A stretch of 64,000 nt of DNA from Cryobacterium sp. SO1 (lineage in GTDB: Bacteria > Actinomycetota > Actinomycetes > Actinomycetales > Microbacteriaceae): contig NZ_CP067394.1 in NCBI RefSeq assembly GCF_004210215.2, positions 3,348,001-3,412,000 of the forward strand, given 5' to 3'. Shown here piece by piece: positions 38,057 through 46,220 of this stretch. Numbering within the stretch: position 1 is the first letter of the stretch; every line of letters starts with the position of its first letter. A program made the translations under genes and the position numbers. The notes beneath the pieces are model-generated. The model was given only the letters and a program-made list of their open reading frames with translations. It searched no databases and was not told the DNA's origin.

Positions 38057-38821
38057 TCATGCCGGTGCGAGCCCACGAGCGCGTTGCAGCCCCGGGGTGG
38101 CCGTCAGGGCGCCGTCGGCGGCCACCGTCAGCACGTCGATCGCGAAGCGTGCGGTCGCGTCGTCGAGTTGCTCGTGGCCGCCCGCGAGGACGGCCGTGGC
38201 CAGGACGTCGGCGGTGACGATGTCGGCGGCGCGCACGGTGACCTGCCGGTAGGCGGATGTCCCGCCGGCGGGCTGCGGGCCCCGTCGCCAGATGTGCTCG
38301 CCGCGTTCGGCGGTGCCGGAGGTCGCGACGGCGCACCGGTCTCCGTGCAGCGTCAGCGTGGTGAGCAGCCCCGCCCGGTCGGCGGGGTCGACGATGCCGA
38401 TCGACCAGGGGGCCCCGGCGAGGGTGCCGCGGCCCAGGATGTCGCCGCCCACGTTGAGCAGCCAGTCGGCTTCGCCCGCCGTGTCGAGCAGATCGGCCGC
38501 GGCCGCCATGGCGCTGGCCTTGACGATGCCGTTGAGGTCGATCACCCCGTCGGGGCGGTGCGGGGTGAAGGCCCCTGCGGTGCGGCTGCGCCACTCCAAC
38601 GCGTCGGCGTAGCGCTCCCGCAGCACGGCAGAGGCGTGTTGCAGCGCCAGGTCACCGCGCGCCACGAGGGAGAGTTCCGAATCGGGCCGGTACAGGCTGA
38701 ACCTGCGGTCGTAGTCGTCGAAGCCGGCCTCGACGGCGTGCAGCACGGCGGCGCCGGGCAGAGCGCCGGCGAAGCGGAGGCTCACGGTGGTGCCCATGGT
38801 GTCGAAGACGTGCACGGTCAT
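38057..38821 (-). CDS. apbE: FAD:protein FMN transferase (ApbE)
   Basis: 254 residues. ApbE attaches FMN covalently to Thr/Ser of exported flavoproteins. Family motifs: DTMGTTVSLRF near the N-terminus, DYDRRFSLYRPDSELS, DLNGIVKASAMAAAADLL, LLNVGGDILG and the ATSGTAERGEHIW substrate/metal loop. Many ApbE proteins carry a signal peptide; none is seen here, so it may act in the cytoplasm or be exported with a partner. The ATG at 38821 comes one base after the FMN-binding gene's stop, and that gene carries the matching acceptor motif. Confidence 0.92.
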   Translation of the reverse strand: MTVHVFDTMGTTVSLRFAGALPGAAVLHAVEAGFDDYDRRFSLYRPDSELSLVARGDLALQHASAVLRERYADALEWRSRTAGAFTPHRPDGVIDLNGIVKASAMAAAADLLDTAGEADWLLNVGGDILGRGTLAGAPWSIGIVDPADRAGLLTTLTLHGDRCAVATSGTAERGEHIWRRGPQPAGGTSAYRQVTVRAADIVTADVLATAVLAGGHEQLDDATARFAIDVLTVAADGALTATPGLQRARGLAPA

Positions 38822-38822
38822 C

Positions 38823-39353
38823 TCAGAGCCCGGCCTGGTCGAGGGCGGACTGCAGCGAGGTGAGGTAACCGTCGCTGGTGTAGGTGGCCCCGGAGACGTT
38901 CTGCACGTTCGCCGATTGGGCGGCCAGCACCTCCTGCCGCAGCACCGGGGCGGCGCGGTTGCTGATCTGCACCGACCTCTGGTCGTGGTCGGTGAGGTGC
39001 AGCGCGGCGACGTCGGCGATGGAGCCGTCGGCGACGGTGATCTGCACCTGCACGGCACCGAACCGGGTCTGCGCGGCGGTGCCGGTGAAGGTGCCGGACA
39101 CGCCGGCCGCCTGCTGCGGGGTCGCGGCGGCGCCACTGGACGGGGCCGGCGTTGCCGTGGTGGCCCCGCCGCTGGTGGTACCACCGGTGGTCGTGCCGCC
39201 GGAGGTGGTCCCGGCGGCCGGCGGGGCGGCATCCGTCGACGGCGCCAACGACTGGGACACCGACTGCGGGTGGGTCACCACGCCCACCTGCCAGCCGGCG
39301 GCCAGCACCGCCGACGACGAGAGGATGCTCAGGAGGATCGCGCGGCGTCTCAC
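38823..39353 (-). CDS. Exported FMN-binding domain protein (ApbE substrate)
   Basis: 176 residues. N-terminal signal anchor (RRRAILLSILSSSAVLAAGWQVGVV), a low-complexity Thr/Gly/Ala linker (about 45-80), and a C-terminal FMN-binding domain: FTGTAAQTRFGAVQVQITVADGSIADV, then SGATYTS at 154-160. By analogy to NqrC (SGATLTS) the FMN should be phosphoester-linked to T159. It would relay electrons outside the membrane between the ferric-reductase-like protein and an external acceptor. The ATG overlaps the upstream gene's stop by four bases (ATGA). Confidence 0.93.
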   Translation of the reverse strand: MRRRAILLSILSSSAVLAAGWQVGVVTHPQSVSQSLAPSTDAAPPAAGTTSGGTTTGGTTSGGATTATPAPSSGAAATPQQAAGVSGTFTGTAAQTRFGAVQVQITVADGSIADVAALHLTDHDQRSVQISNRAAPVLRQEVLAAQSANVQNVSGATYTSDGYLTSLQSALDQAGL

Positions 39354-40759
39354 CAGTCGAACCTTTCCACGTGGATCTGGCTGTGCGGCAACCCGGCCGC
39401 CCGAGCGTCCCGGATCACGAGGTCGGCCCAGGATTGCGGGCCGCAGACGTAGAGGTCGGACTGCAACAGGTCGGGGAACACCGAGGTGATGGTGACGCCG
39501 CGGGAGAGCGCCTCGGCCGACATCCAGGTGGCCAGTCCGCGGGGGCGGGCCCCCATCATGGAGAAGATCGGGTTTCCGCGCATGCTCGGCAGGGCGCCGA
39601 TCTCGTTCCAGAGGTAGCTTTGGGTGGCGTCGGTGGCGCGCAGCAGCACCGTCGCCTCACCCGGGCGCAGGGCGGCGTGTTCCAGCATCGAGCGCACCGG
39701 GGTGATGCCGATCCCGGCGGCGGCGACGCTGATCTTGGAGGTGCTGCGGTGCTCGTCGGTGAAGATGCCGTACGGGCCTTCGATCGAGACCCGGGTGCCC
39801 GGTCGCACCCGGCCGAGGGCGTCGCTGCCTCGGCCCAGGGAGCGCACGGTGATGCGGGCCGAACGGTCGGTGGGCACCGCAGAGAAGGAGATCGGGTGGG
39901 CGTGCCACCAGGTGGCGCCGGTCCAGAACCGCCAGATCGCGTACTGCCCGCCCTGCGTCTGCAGCCGGTCCAGCTGGTGCCCGGTCAGGTGCAGCGACAC
40001 CGCCCCGGGGGCGATCGGTTCGACGGCGTCCACCCGGATGTCGTGCCGGGCGCTGCGTACGATCGGCACGAGGAAGCGGAACACGGCGATCGAGCCGAAC
40101 GCGAGCACGTACAGGGCGATCCAGTAGACACGCTGCAGGGTGCCCTCGGCCAGCACCGCACCCGCGCTGAGCTGGTGCGGCAGGGCCACGAGCACGGCCG
40201 CGTAGCTGAGCAGGTGGATGGCGTGCCAGACCTCGTAGGGGAACCGGCGGCGCACCGCGACCACCGAGGAGACCACCACGGTCACGAGCAGGCCGAGGCC
40301 CAGGTAGGCCAGCGCCATGTCGGGGCCCTGGAAGAGGGCGATGGTCTCGGTGACCAGGTTCGACCCATCCGCCAGCGCGTAGCCGACGGTCAGCAGCAGA
40401 CCGTGGCCGAGGATCAGGTAGAGCGCGGGCTTGCCCAGCCGCCGGTGGAAGGCCATCGCCGTGTCCTGGCCCACGATCCGGTCGATCACGGGGAGGCGGG
40501 CGGCGAGCACCAGCATCACCAGGATCAGGTCGGTGCCGATTAGCCCGGTCACGATGCCCGCGGCGGTGAGGCCGGAGCCGAGGTCGGTGACCTGGGCCAG
40601 GCCGCCGTAGGCCAGGTACAGCGCCACGGCCATCGCCACCGACGACCAGCACAAGGCCACCATCAGGTCGGCGGCACGCAGCCGCCGGCGTGAACGGATG
40701 CGGCGGCCCGGGTCGGCGACAACCCGGGCGACGGGTGATGGGGCCGTGCGAAGCGACAT
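39350..40759 (-). CDS. Ferric-reductase-like transmembrane flavocytochrome
   Basis: 469 residues. Residues about 30-235 form a six-helix ferric-reductase-like domain with paired haem-ligand-type His (AFHRRLGKPALYLILGHG and VWHAIHLLSYAAVLVALPH); the rest is a cytoplasmic NADPH:FAD reductase domain with WHAHPISFSAVP (FAD), VAAAGIGITPVRSML (nucleotide) and YVCGPQSW. It would pass NAD(P)H electrons across the membrane. First gene of a coupled row: this gene, FMN-binding protein, ApbE, response regulator, kinase. Confidence 0.93.
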   Translation of the reverse strand: MSLRTAPSPVARVVADPGRRIRSRRRLRAADLMVALCWSSVAMAVALYLAYGGLAQVTDLGSGLTAAGIVTGLIGTDLILVMLVLAARLPVIDRIVGQDTAMAFHRRLGKPALYLILGHGLLLTVGYALADGSNLVTETIALFQGPDMALAYLGLGLLVTVVVSSVVAVRRRFPYEVWHAIHLLSYAAVLVALPHQLSAGAVLAEGTLQRVYWIALYVLAFGSIAVFRFLVPIVRSARHDIRVDAVEPIAPGAVSLHLTGHQLDRLQTQGGQYAIWRFWTGATWWHAHPISFSAVPTDRSARITVRSLGRGSDALGRVRPGTRVSIEGPYGIFTDEHRSTSKISVAAAGIGITPVRSMLEHAALRPGEATVLLRATDATQSYLWNEIGALPSMRGNPIFSMMGARPRGLATWMSAEALSRGVTITSVFPDLLQSDLYVCGPQSWADLVIRDARAAGLPHSQIHVERFDW

Positions 40760-40843
40760 CGGTGCTCGATTCTGCTGGAGAGGCTTGTTCTGACCCTTCC
40801 TACGGTCCTCCCGATTTCTTCCAGGATTCTTAGTGCAGACGAC

Positions 40844-41647
40844 TCAGCGGGCGGGGCGCAGCATCCGCCACAGCAGGGCGCGCTCGGTGACGCCCCACAC
40901 CGCGCTCACGGTGAGGTAGATCGCCGCGGCCAGTGGCACGAAGGCCGCGAAGACCACGCTGATCAGCGGTAGCCAGCTGAGCAAGCCGGTCATGGTGGCC
41001 CGCGCGGCGGGCGAGAGCGCACCGGGGGCGGTGACGGCCGGTGCGGCGGACGCCGCGAAAGGGGTCGACGCGGCGGCGGATGCGGCGGCGGCCTGGGCGA
41101 GCATCAGTCGTCGGCTGAGCAGCTGGGCCGCCAGCAGCACGACCAGCAGCAGCCCGCCGACCAGGAGCACCGTCGGGGTGGGCCCGGCGCCCCACCCGGT
41201 CAGGATGCTGGTGCCCAGCGGGCTGCCGAACAGACCGCCGGCCAGCAGGGCGTTGTCGTGCCCGTTGATGGTGCCCAGCACGAACAGGCCGTAGACGATC
41301 GAGAGGATCGGTGCCTGCACCATGAGGGGCAGGCAGCCGGCCAGGGGTGAGGCGTTCTCGGCCGCGTAGAGCGCGGCCGTCTCACGTTGCAGCCGCTCGG
41401 CGTTGCCGCCGTGCAACCGGCGGAGCTCCGTCAGGCGCGGGGCGAGGCGCTGTCGTTGCTGTTGGGCCCGTGCCTGCGACACCCCCACCGGAATGAGCAC
41501 CAGGCGCAGGACCAGGGTGAGCACGATGACAGCCAGGGCCGCCGCGTTCGCCGCGGCGAACGGCGTGAGGAACAGGCTCAGGTTGTGTAGAACTGCATAG
41601 GCAGCGTCAAGCACGGCCGCGATGGGGCCAAAGTCATAGATGTTCAA
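40844..41647 (-). CDS. yidC: YidC/Oxa1-like membrane protein insertase
   Basis: 267 residues. N-terminal TM, a positively charged cytoplasmic hairpin (RAQQQRQRLAPRLTELRRLHGGNAERLQRE), then FVLG, PLAGCLPLMVQAPILSIVYGLF (the conserved Oxa1 region) and three more TM segments. It is shorter and less conserved than the housekeeping YidC next to rpmH, so it may be a second, accessory insertase. TTG at 41647 with GGGAG six bases upstream is favoured; GTG at 41710 would add 21 residues. The DUF6412 gene is 92 bp upstream. Confidence 0.85.
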   Translation of the reverse strand: MNIYDFGPIAAVLDAAYAVLHNLSLFLTPFAAANAAALAVIVLTLVLRLVLIPVGVSQARAQQQRQRLAPRLTELRRLHGGNAERLQRETAALYAAENASPLAGCLPLMVQAPILSIVYGLFVLGTINGHDNALLAGGLFGSPLGTSILTGWGAGPTPTVLLVGGLLLVVLLAAQLLSRRLMLAQAAAASAAASTPFAASAAPAVTAPGALSPAARATMTGLLSWLPLISVVFAAFVPLAAAIYLTVSAVWGVTERALLWRMLRPAR

Positions 41648-41739
41648 GGGAAACTCCCGGTCGGAATACGGAAAGAGGGAACCGTATGGTCGCGACAGGG
41701 TTGCGGGCACCCAGCAGGTGCGGCGCGGTGAAAGAGCCC

Positions 41740-42090
41740 CTAAGCGACCGGGAGGGCGCGGCCCGGAGCGCGCGGCTGGGGCTTGCCCGGCGCATCCGGA
41801 ACGCTTTGGCCGACCTGGGAGGCCAGCTCGGGGTACGGCCTGGCCATCGGGGTCGGGGCGCCGGTGAGCAGCATGACCAGGATGGCGAGCACCTGCTGGG
41901 CCGCGCCGGTGACGGCCACGGCCGAGGCGGCCAGGGTGAACAGGGCCGCCAAGGCGAGTACCTCGCCGAAGCCACGACCGCCGAGGATCAGCGCGCCGAG
42001 GCCGAACCCGGCGCCCAGGCTCAGGCCGAGTGCCACCGACAGCCGGGCGGTCGGGGAGGCTAGCGGCGGCAGCAGCGTGCGAGCGCGCAT
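41740..42090 (-). CDS. DUF6412-like small membrane protein
   Basis: 116 residues with two to three hydrophobic segments (LSVALGLSLGAGFGLGALILGG, VLALAALFTLAASAVAVTGAAQQVLAILVMLL) and a Pro/Arg-rich tail. It matches a small actinobacterial family I recall as DUF6412, commonly next to a YidC-like gene as here, so it may assist that insertase. The upstream side is a long TCGG run. Confidence 0.7.
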   Translation of the reverse strand: MRARTLLPPLASPTARLSVALGLSLGAGFGLGALILGGRGFGEVLALAALFTLAASAVAVTGAAQQVLAILVMLLTGAPTPMARPYPELASQVGQSVPDAPGKPQPRAPGRALPVA

Positions 42091-42104
42091 CCGGCCCCCT
42101 TTCG

Positions 42105-42358
42105 TCGGTCGGTCGGTCGGTCGGTCGGTCGGTCGGTCGGTCGGTCGGTCGGTCGGTCGGTCGGTCGGTCGGTCGGTCGGTCGGTCGGTCGGTCGGTCGG
42201 TCGGTCGGTCGGTCGGTCGGTCGGTCGGTCGGTCGGTCGGTCGGTCGGTCGGTCGGTCGGTCGGTCCGTCGGTCCGTCGGTCGGTCGGTCCGTCGGTCCG
42301 TCGGTCCGTCGGTCCGTCGGTCCGTCGGTCCGTCGGTCCGGCGGTCCGGCGGTCCGGC
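42105..42358. repeat. TCGG microsatellite, 40 perfect units plus imperfect tail
   Basis: 42105-42264 is 160 bp of uninterrupted TCGG. 42265-42358 continues as TCCG/TCGG mixtures and then GGTCCGGC. It lies between two minus-strand genes, right behind the DUF6412 start (42090), where its length could influence that gene's expression. The rest of the 325-bp gap shows nothing. Confidence 0.97.
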
Positions 42359-42415
42359 CAGCCTAGCCGGACTGCGCCCGGTCAGGCCCGAGAATCGGTC
42401 GAAAGTGGGTCGGGC

Positions 42416-42805
42416 TCAGAGCGCGCGCATCGAGTTGTTGCGCTTCTCGTGGGTGAGCTCGGCCAGGCCCAACTGCTCGAGCAGCGGCGGCAGATACATG
42501 CCGAACCGGCCACGGTAGCCGTTGCGGAGGCCGTACCAGCCGCCGACCGGGTTGTCCGCGGAGCGGCCCCACGCTTCGACGCTGCCCTCCGGTGCGGGCT
42601 TCTTTTCGTCGCTGGCGCCGAGCGGCACCCAGTCGCCCTGCTCGACGAGCCAGGCGTGCAGGTCGTCGATGGCGCTGGCCTGGTACTTCAGCGTGGTGGC
42701 GCCCACCTGGCAGACGAGTTCGTCGCCCTCGCGGTACATCGAGTAGGTCGAGGTGCCCGGCGCTGTCGTGAGCTGCCACGGGTCTGCGGCCGTTCCGTCG
42801 TTCAT
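42416..42805 (-). CDS. Conserved hypothetical protein
   Basis: 129 residues: DPWQLTTAPGTSTYSMYRE, VCQVGATTLKYQASAIDDLHAWLVEQGDWVPLG, and a C-terminal GWYGLRNGYRGRFGMYLPPLLEQLGLAELTHEKRNNSMRAL. It looks like an intact small globular protein of a family seen in Microbacteriaceae, but I cannot name a function. The ATG at 42805 is used; the frame is open upstream. Confidence 0.7.
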   Translation of the reverse strand: MNDGTAADPWQLTTAPGTSTYSMYREGDELVCQVGATTLKYQASAIDDLHAWLVEQGDWVPLGASDEKKPAPEGSVEAWGRSADNPVGGWYGLRNGYRGRFGMYLPPLLEQLGLAELTHEKRNNSMRAL

Positions 42806-43005
42806 CGGGTCTCCGCTCGTCGGTGTTCAACTGCTCGTCGGTGTTCGCCGACCCGCCTGGGCTCATCCGCAGGTCGGGCTCATCCGCGCGGGCCAAAAAA
42901 CGGTGACTCGGTCAGCGCCAGCCTAGGCACTGGCGGCGCAAAACTCTACGGCGCCCGCCGCGCCACCGAGTACGCTGAGCGCACGTGAACCAGGAAGGAC
43001 CGCGC

Positions 43006-43857
43006 ATGGCGAAGAAGGCTGCAACCGGCACTCCCCGCATGAACAGGAGACTCTACGAGGTCGAGCTGCGCCGTTTGCAGGCGGACTTGGTCACCATGCA
43101 GGAGTGGGTCCGCGAGTCCGGCGCCCGCATCGTGGTGATCTTCGAGGGCCGCGATGCCGCGGGCAAGGGCTCGGCGATCAAACGGGTCACCGAGTACCTC
43201 AGTCCGCGCATCGCGCGGATCGTGGCGTTGCCGATGCCCACCGACCGTCAGCGCGGCCAGTGGTACTTCCAGCGCTACATCGAGCACCTGCCCACCGCCG
43301 GTGAGATCGTGCTGATGGACCGGTCCTGGTACAACCGGGCGGGGGTCGAGAAGGTGATGGGCTATTGCACGCCCGACGAGTACCGCCGGTTTCTGCACCA
43401 GGCGCCCCTGTTCGAACGGATGCTGGTCGAGGACGGCATCATCCTGCTCAAGTACTGGTTCTCGGTGTCCGATCACGAGCAGGAGCTGCGCTTCAGGTCC
43501 CGGCTCAAGGACCCGATGCGGCAGTGGAAGCTCTCCGAAACCGACGTGCTCTCGATCACCAAATGGGTGGACTACTCCAAGGCCAAGGACGAGATGTTCG
43601 TGCACACCGACATCGCCGAGGCCCCCTGGTGGGTCGTCGAGAGCGAGGACAAGCGCGCCGCGCGCCTCAACATGATCAGCCATTTCCTGTCGATGGTGCC
43701 CTATGAGCAGATGGAGCCGCCGCTGGTGCGCATCCCGCACCGGCCGCCGGCCTCGGACTACGAACGGCCGCCGCGCGAACTCAACCGGCCGGTGCCGGAC
43801 CACGCGGCTCGCATCGCCGCACTGGCCGCGGAAGCCAAAGGCAAGAAGAAGGGCTGA
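43006..43857 (+). CDS. ppk2: Polyphosphate kinase 2 (PPK2)
   Basis: 283 residues. Walker A GRDAAGKGSAI, the PMPTDRQRGQWYFQRY and MDRSWYNRAGVEKVMG blocks and KYWFSVSDHEQ are diagnostic of PPK2 (class I or III, one domain). It transfers phosphate between polyphosphate and nucleotides. ATG at 43006 has AGGAAGGA six bases upstream and begins with a basic AKKAA stretch; GTG at 42985 is possible. The C-terminus ends in a Lys run. A 17-bp repeat array follows. Confidence 0.95.
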   Translation: MAKKAATGTPRMNRRLYEVELRRLQADLVTMQEWVRESGARIVVIFEGRDAAGKGSAIKRVTEYLSPRIARIVALPMPTDRQRGQWYFQRYIEHLPTAGEIVLMDRSWYNRAGVEKVMGYCTPDEYRRFLHQAPLFERMLVEDGIILLKYWFSVSDHEQELRFRSRLKDPMRQWKLSETDVLSITKWVDYSKAKDEMFVHTDIAEAPWWVVESEDKRAARLNMISHFLSMVPYEQMEPPLVRIPHRPPASDYERPPRELNRPVPDHAARIAALAAEAKGKKKG

Positions 43858-43867
43858 CCCAGGTGGG

Positions 43868-44089
43868 GCGCCGGTCAACGGCTGGCGCCGGTCAGCGGGC
43901 AGCGCCGGTCAGCGGGCAGCGCCGGTCAGCGGGCAGGCCCGGTCAGTGGCTGACGCCGGCCAGCGGGTGAGGCCGGCCAGCGGGTGAGGCCGGCCAGCGG
44001 GTGAGGCCGGCCAGCAGATGGCGCCGGCCAGCGGGTGAGGCCGGCCAGTGGCTGACGCCGGTCAGCAGCTGAGGCCGGTCAATGGCTGA
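43868..44089. repeat. 17-bp tandem repeat, 13 copies
   Basis: Thirteen units of about 17 bp (one is 18), consensus GGCCGGCCAGCGGGTGA, run from the end of PPK2 to the small three-helix gene. The last copy supplies that gene's last codons and stop (44079-44081). Confidence 0.93.
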
Positions 44090-44306
44090 CGCCGGTGGTG
44101 GCGGACTGGCGCAACCGCGCCTTGGCGCCGTGTTCGATCAGCACGGGCACGTAGTCGCGGATCGGTTTGCCGTCCAGCAGATGGCGTTGCTCGGTGACGA
44201 CGTCTTCGATCAGTGACCGAGGTCGGTCGGGAAATTTCTCGGCGAGCCTGTCGACGACCTTCGAGACGGCCTGATCTTCATGGTCTTGACGTTCGACGTT
44301 GTCCAC
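44079..44306 (-). CDS. Small three-helix protein
   Basis: 75 residues: VDRLAEKFPDRPRSLIEDVVTEQRHLLDGKPIRDYVPVLIEHGAKARLR, a short helical domain seen in many actinobacterial proteins and annotated as a three-helix-bundle dimerisation domain. Function unknown. GTG at 44306 is my choice; an earlier start is possible because the frame stays open. The final residues and stop are encoded in the 17-bp repeat. Confidence 0.65.
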   Translation of the reverse strand: MDNVERQDHEDQAVSKVVDRLAEKFPDRPRSLIEDVVTEQRHLLDGKPIRDYVPVLIEHGAKARLRQSATTGVSH

Positions 44307-44416
44307 GGGATCAGTCTGCGACCGTTGGAGCGCCCGGTCAACTTCGGCGGCACGCGCCGGCGGATCGTGCACGGACGTGCAGCCGGCATCCGGTGCAGAC
44401 CAGGTTTTGGAGCATA

Positions 44417-44480
44417 ACTGTTGCCCGTGCGGACAATTGGGCCCGGCGCACCGGGACCAATTGTCCGCAGTGGTAACAGT
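44417..44480. repeat. Palindromic element family A, copy 4
   Basis: Starts ACTGTTGCCCGTGCGGACAA and ends TTGTCCGCAGTGGTAACAGT, around GGGCCCGGCGCACCGGGACC. It lies alone in the 286-bp gap before the flavoprotein gene; no other feature is visible there. Confidence 0.88.
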
Positions 44481-44592
44481 CAGCCCGGTTAGGGCTGGAT
44501 GCGCGGGGCCGCGCCGAGCACGACAACCCCGCGAGAGCGGCCGTGTGGCTGCCTCAGCGCACTGAGGTGACCACAGCCCCGCTCCCGCGAGA

Positions 44593-46140
44593 TCAGCCTT
44601 CGACGACGGCTGCAGGGGCGGCAGGGGCAGCGGCGACAGAGGCGGCAGCGACAGGGGCGGCAGGGGCTGCAGCCGCAGGGGCTGCAGCGGCAGGGGCGGC
44701 AGGGGCGGCGGCAGCAGCGGGGGCCGGGGCCGCCTCGGCCAGGAGGGTGCGGGCGGCGAGGCCGATGATGGCGCTGTAGGTGGGGTAGGCGAACCGCACG
44801 TGGGCGAGGGTGGCCACGTCCACACCGGCGGCGATGGCCGTGGTCACCGATTGCACCACCTCGATCGCGTTCTCGCCCACTGCGTGCGCACCCAGGATCA
44901 GGTCCCGGCGCCGGTCGGAGATCAGCATCAGGAAGCCGCGTTCCCGGTCGTCGATCACGGCCCGGTCCAGGCTCGCGTAGGGCACGGTGGCGACGACGCA
45001 GAGCGGGTCCCGGGCGCGCGCCTGCTCCTCGGTGAGCCCCACCCCGGCGTAGTCGGGGTCGGTGAACCCGCCGGCCGGCAGCAGGTGGTGCGGGGTGCGG
45101 CGGTTGGTGCCGAGCACGGCGTTCTCGGCCGCGGCCTCGCCCTCGAACTGCGCGGCCTGCACGAGCATGTCCCGGCCGTTCGCGTCGCCCACGGCGAAGA
45201 TGTGCGACACCTCGCTACGGAAGTACTGGTCGACGGGGATCGCGGAGCGCTCGGTGGCCACGCCGGCGCTGGCCAAACCCAGGTCGTCGACATCCGCAGG
45301 CCACCCCGTCGCCATGATCACGGCGTCGAACGGCTCGGCCACCGGCTCACCGGCGACCCGCCAGGTGAGGGTGATCGAGCCATCCGGCTGCTTCACCAGG
45401 GACTCGACGGTGTTGATGCCGGTGTGCACCTGGGTACCCTGCTCGCGGAAGGCGGTGGTCACGCCCGCGGAGACGGCGGCGTCCGAGGCCATCAGGATTC
45501 TCGGCGCCACATCGAGCAGGGTCACCCGCGAGCCGAACGAACTGAAGATCGTCACCAGCTGCGCGCCGGTGTTGCCGCCGCCGATCACGGCGAGGCGCTC
45601 GGGCAGGGCGGGCAGGGTGAGCACGTGCTCGGGCACCGTGGCCAGGTCGGCCCCGGGGATCGGCAGCCGGCGAGAGTGACCGCCGACGCAGACCAGGATG
45701 TTGTCGGCGCTGATGCGGCGGCCGCTTTCGAGCAGCACCGTGTGCGGGTCGACGAACCGGGCGCGGCCCTCGAGCACCAGGTCGATTCCGGCGTCGCTGA
45801 ACCGCTCGGCCTCCCGTTTGATCGCCCGCACCCGGTCGACGGACTCGGTGACCCGGGCGGCCGTGGTGCGCCAGTCGAACCGGGTCACGGCGGCCTCGAT
45901 TCCGTAGGTCTCGGCCGTGCGCACCTCGCGCATCAGCCGGGCCGCCTTGGCGAGCGCCCGGGTGGGCACGCAGCCGGTGTTCACGCAGGTGCCGCCGGTG
46001 CGATCGGCCTCGACCACCACGACCCTGGCGCCCAGCTCGGCCGCGCGGAGGGCCGCGGCGGTGCCGGCCGGGCCGGCGCCGATCACGAGCACGTCGTAGT
46101 GCGAACGCGGCTCGGTCGAGATGTCGGGGCGAGCGGTCAT
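44593..46140 (-). CDS. FAD/NAD-dependent disulfide reductase-like flavoprotein
   Basis: 515 residues. Class I pyridine nucleotide-disulfide oxidoreductase: FAD motif VLVIGAGPAGTAAALRA, redox motif GGTCVNTGCVPTRALAKAA, NAD motif VIGGGNTGAQL, and FAVGDANGRDMLVQAA. It is close to mercuric reductase and dihydrolipoamide dehydrogenase, but lacks an N-terminal metal-binding domain and the vicinal C-terminal Cys pair of mercuric reductase. The last 50 residues are an unusual Ala/Pro-rich repeat. ATG at 46140 follows AGGAGG. Confidence 0.9.
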   Translation of the reverse strand: MTARPDISTEPRSHYDVLVIGAGPAGTAAALRAAELGARVVVVEADRTGGTCVNTGCVPTRALAKAARLMREVRTAETYGIEAAVTRFDWRTTAARVTESVDRVRAIKREAERFSDAGIDLVLEGRARFVDPHTVLLESGRRISADNILVCVGGHSRRLPIPGADLATVPEHVLTLPALPERLAVIGGGNTGAQLVTIFSSFGSRVTLLDVAPRILMASDAAVSAGVTTAFREQGTQVHTGINTVESLVKQPDGSITLTWRVAGEPVAEPFDAVIMATGWPADVDDLGLASAGVATERSAIPVDQYFRSEVSHIFAVGDANGRDMLVQAAQFEGEAAAENAVLGTNRRTPHHLLPAGGFTDPDYAGVGLTEEQARARDPLCVVATVPYASLDRAVIDDRERGFLMLISDRRRDLILGAHAVGENAIEVVQSVTTAIAAGVDVATLAHVRFAYPTYSAIIGLAARTLLAEAAPAPAAAAAPAAPAAAAPAAAAPAAPVAAASVAAAPAAPAAVVEG

Positions 46141-46192
46141 GGGAGCCTCCTGGCAGCAGAACGGATGACTGAGCTTGCCAGCGGGTCCTGGG

Positions 46193-46220
46193 AACTGGCC
46201 CTGACCAGCACCGGCCAGTT
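46193..46220 (-). terminator. Hairpin between AI-2E transporter and flavoprotein genes
   Basis: AACTGGCC (46193-46200) pairs with GGCCAGTT (46213-46220), immediately after the transporter stop at 46221. It may end or attenuate transcription between the two same-strand genes. Confidence 0.5.

Noticed and set aside
36088..38076. Single 662-codon sensor kinase
   Set aside because: The first part is an out-of-frame reading of the response-regulator gene. The kinase starts at GTG 37347.
38057..39232. 391-codon apbE frame fused to the FMN-binding gene
   Set aside because: The real FMN-binding frame overlaps this stretch. ApbE begins at ATG 38821 with the family N-terminus.
42030..42518. Protein with (VGRS)n repeats on the plus strand
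   Set aside because: This is only the translation of the TCGG run, which has no stop in any frame. There is no start signal or conserved flank.
44306..44825. Long upstream part of the three-helix gene
   Set aside because: It reads through the family A palindrome and the antisense of the flavoprotein's repetitive tail, so it is not a real N-terminus.
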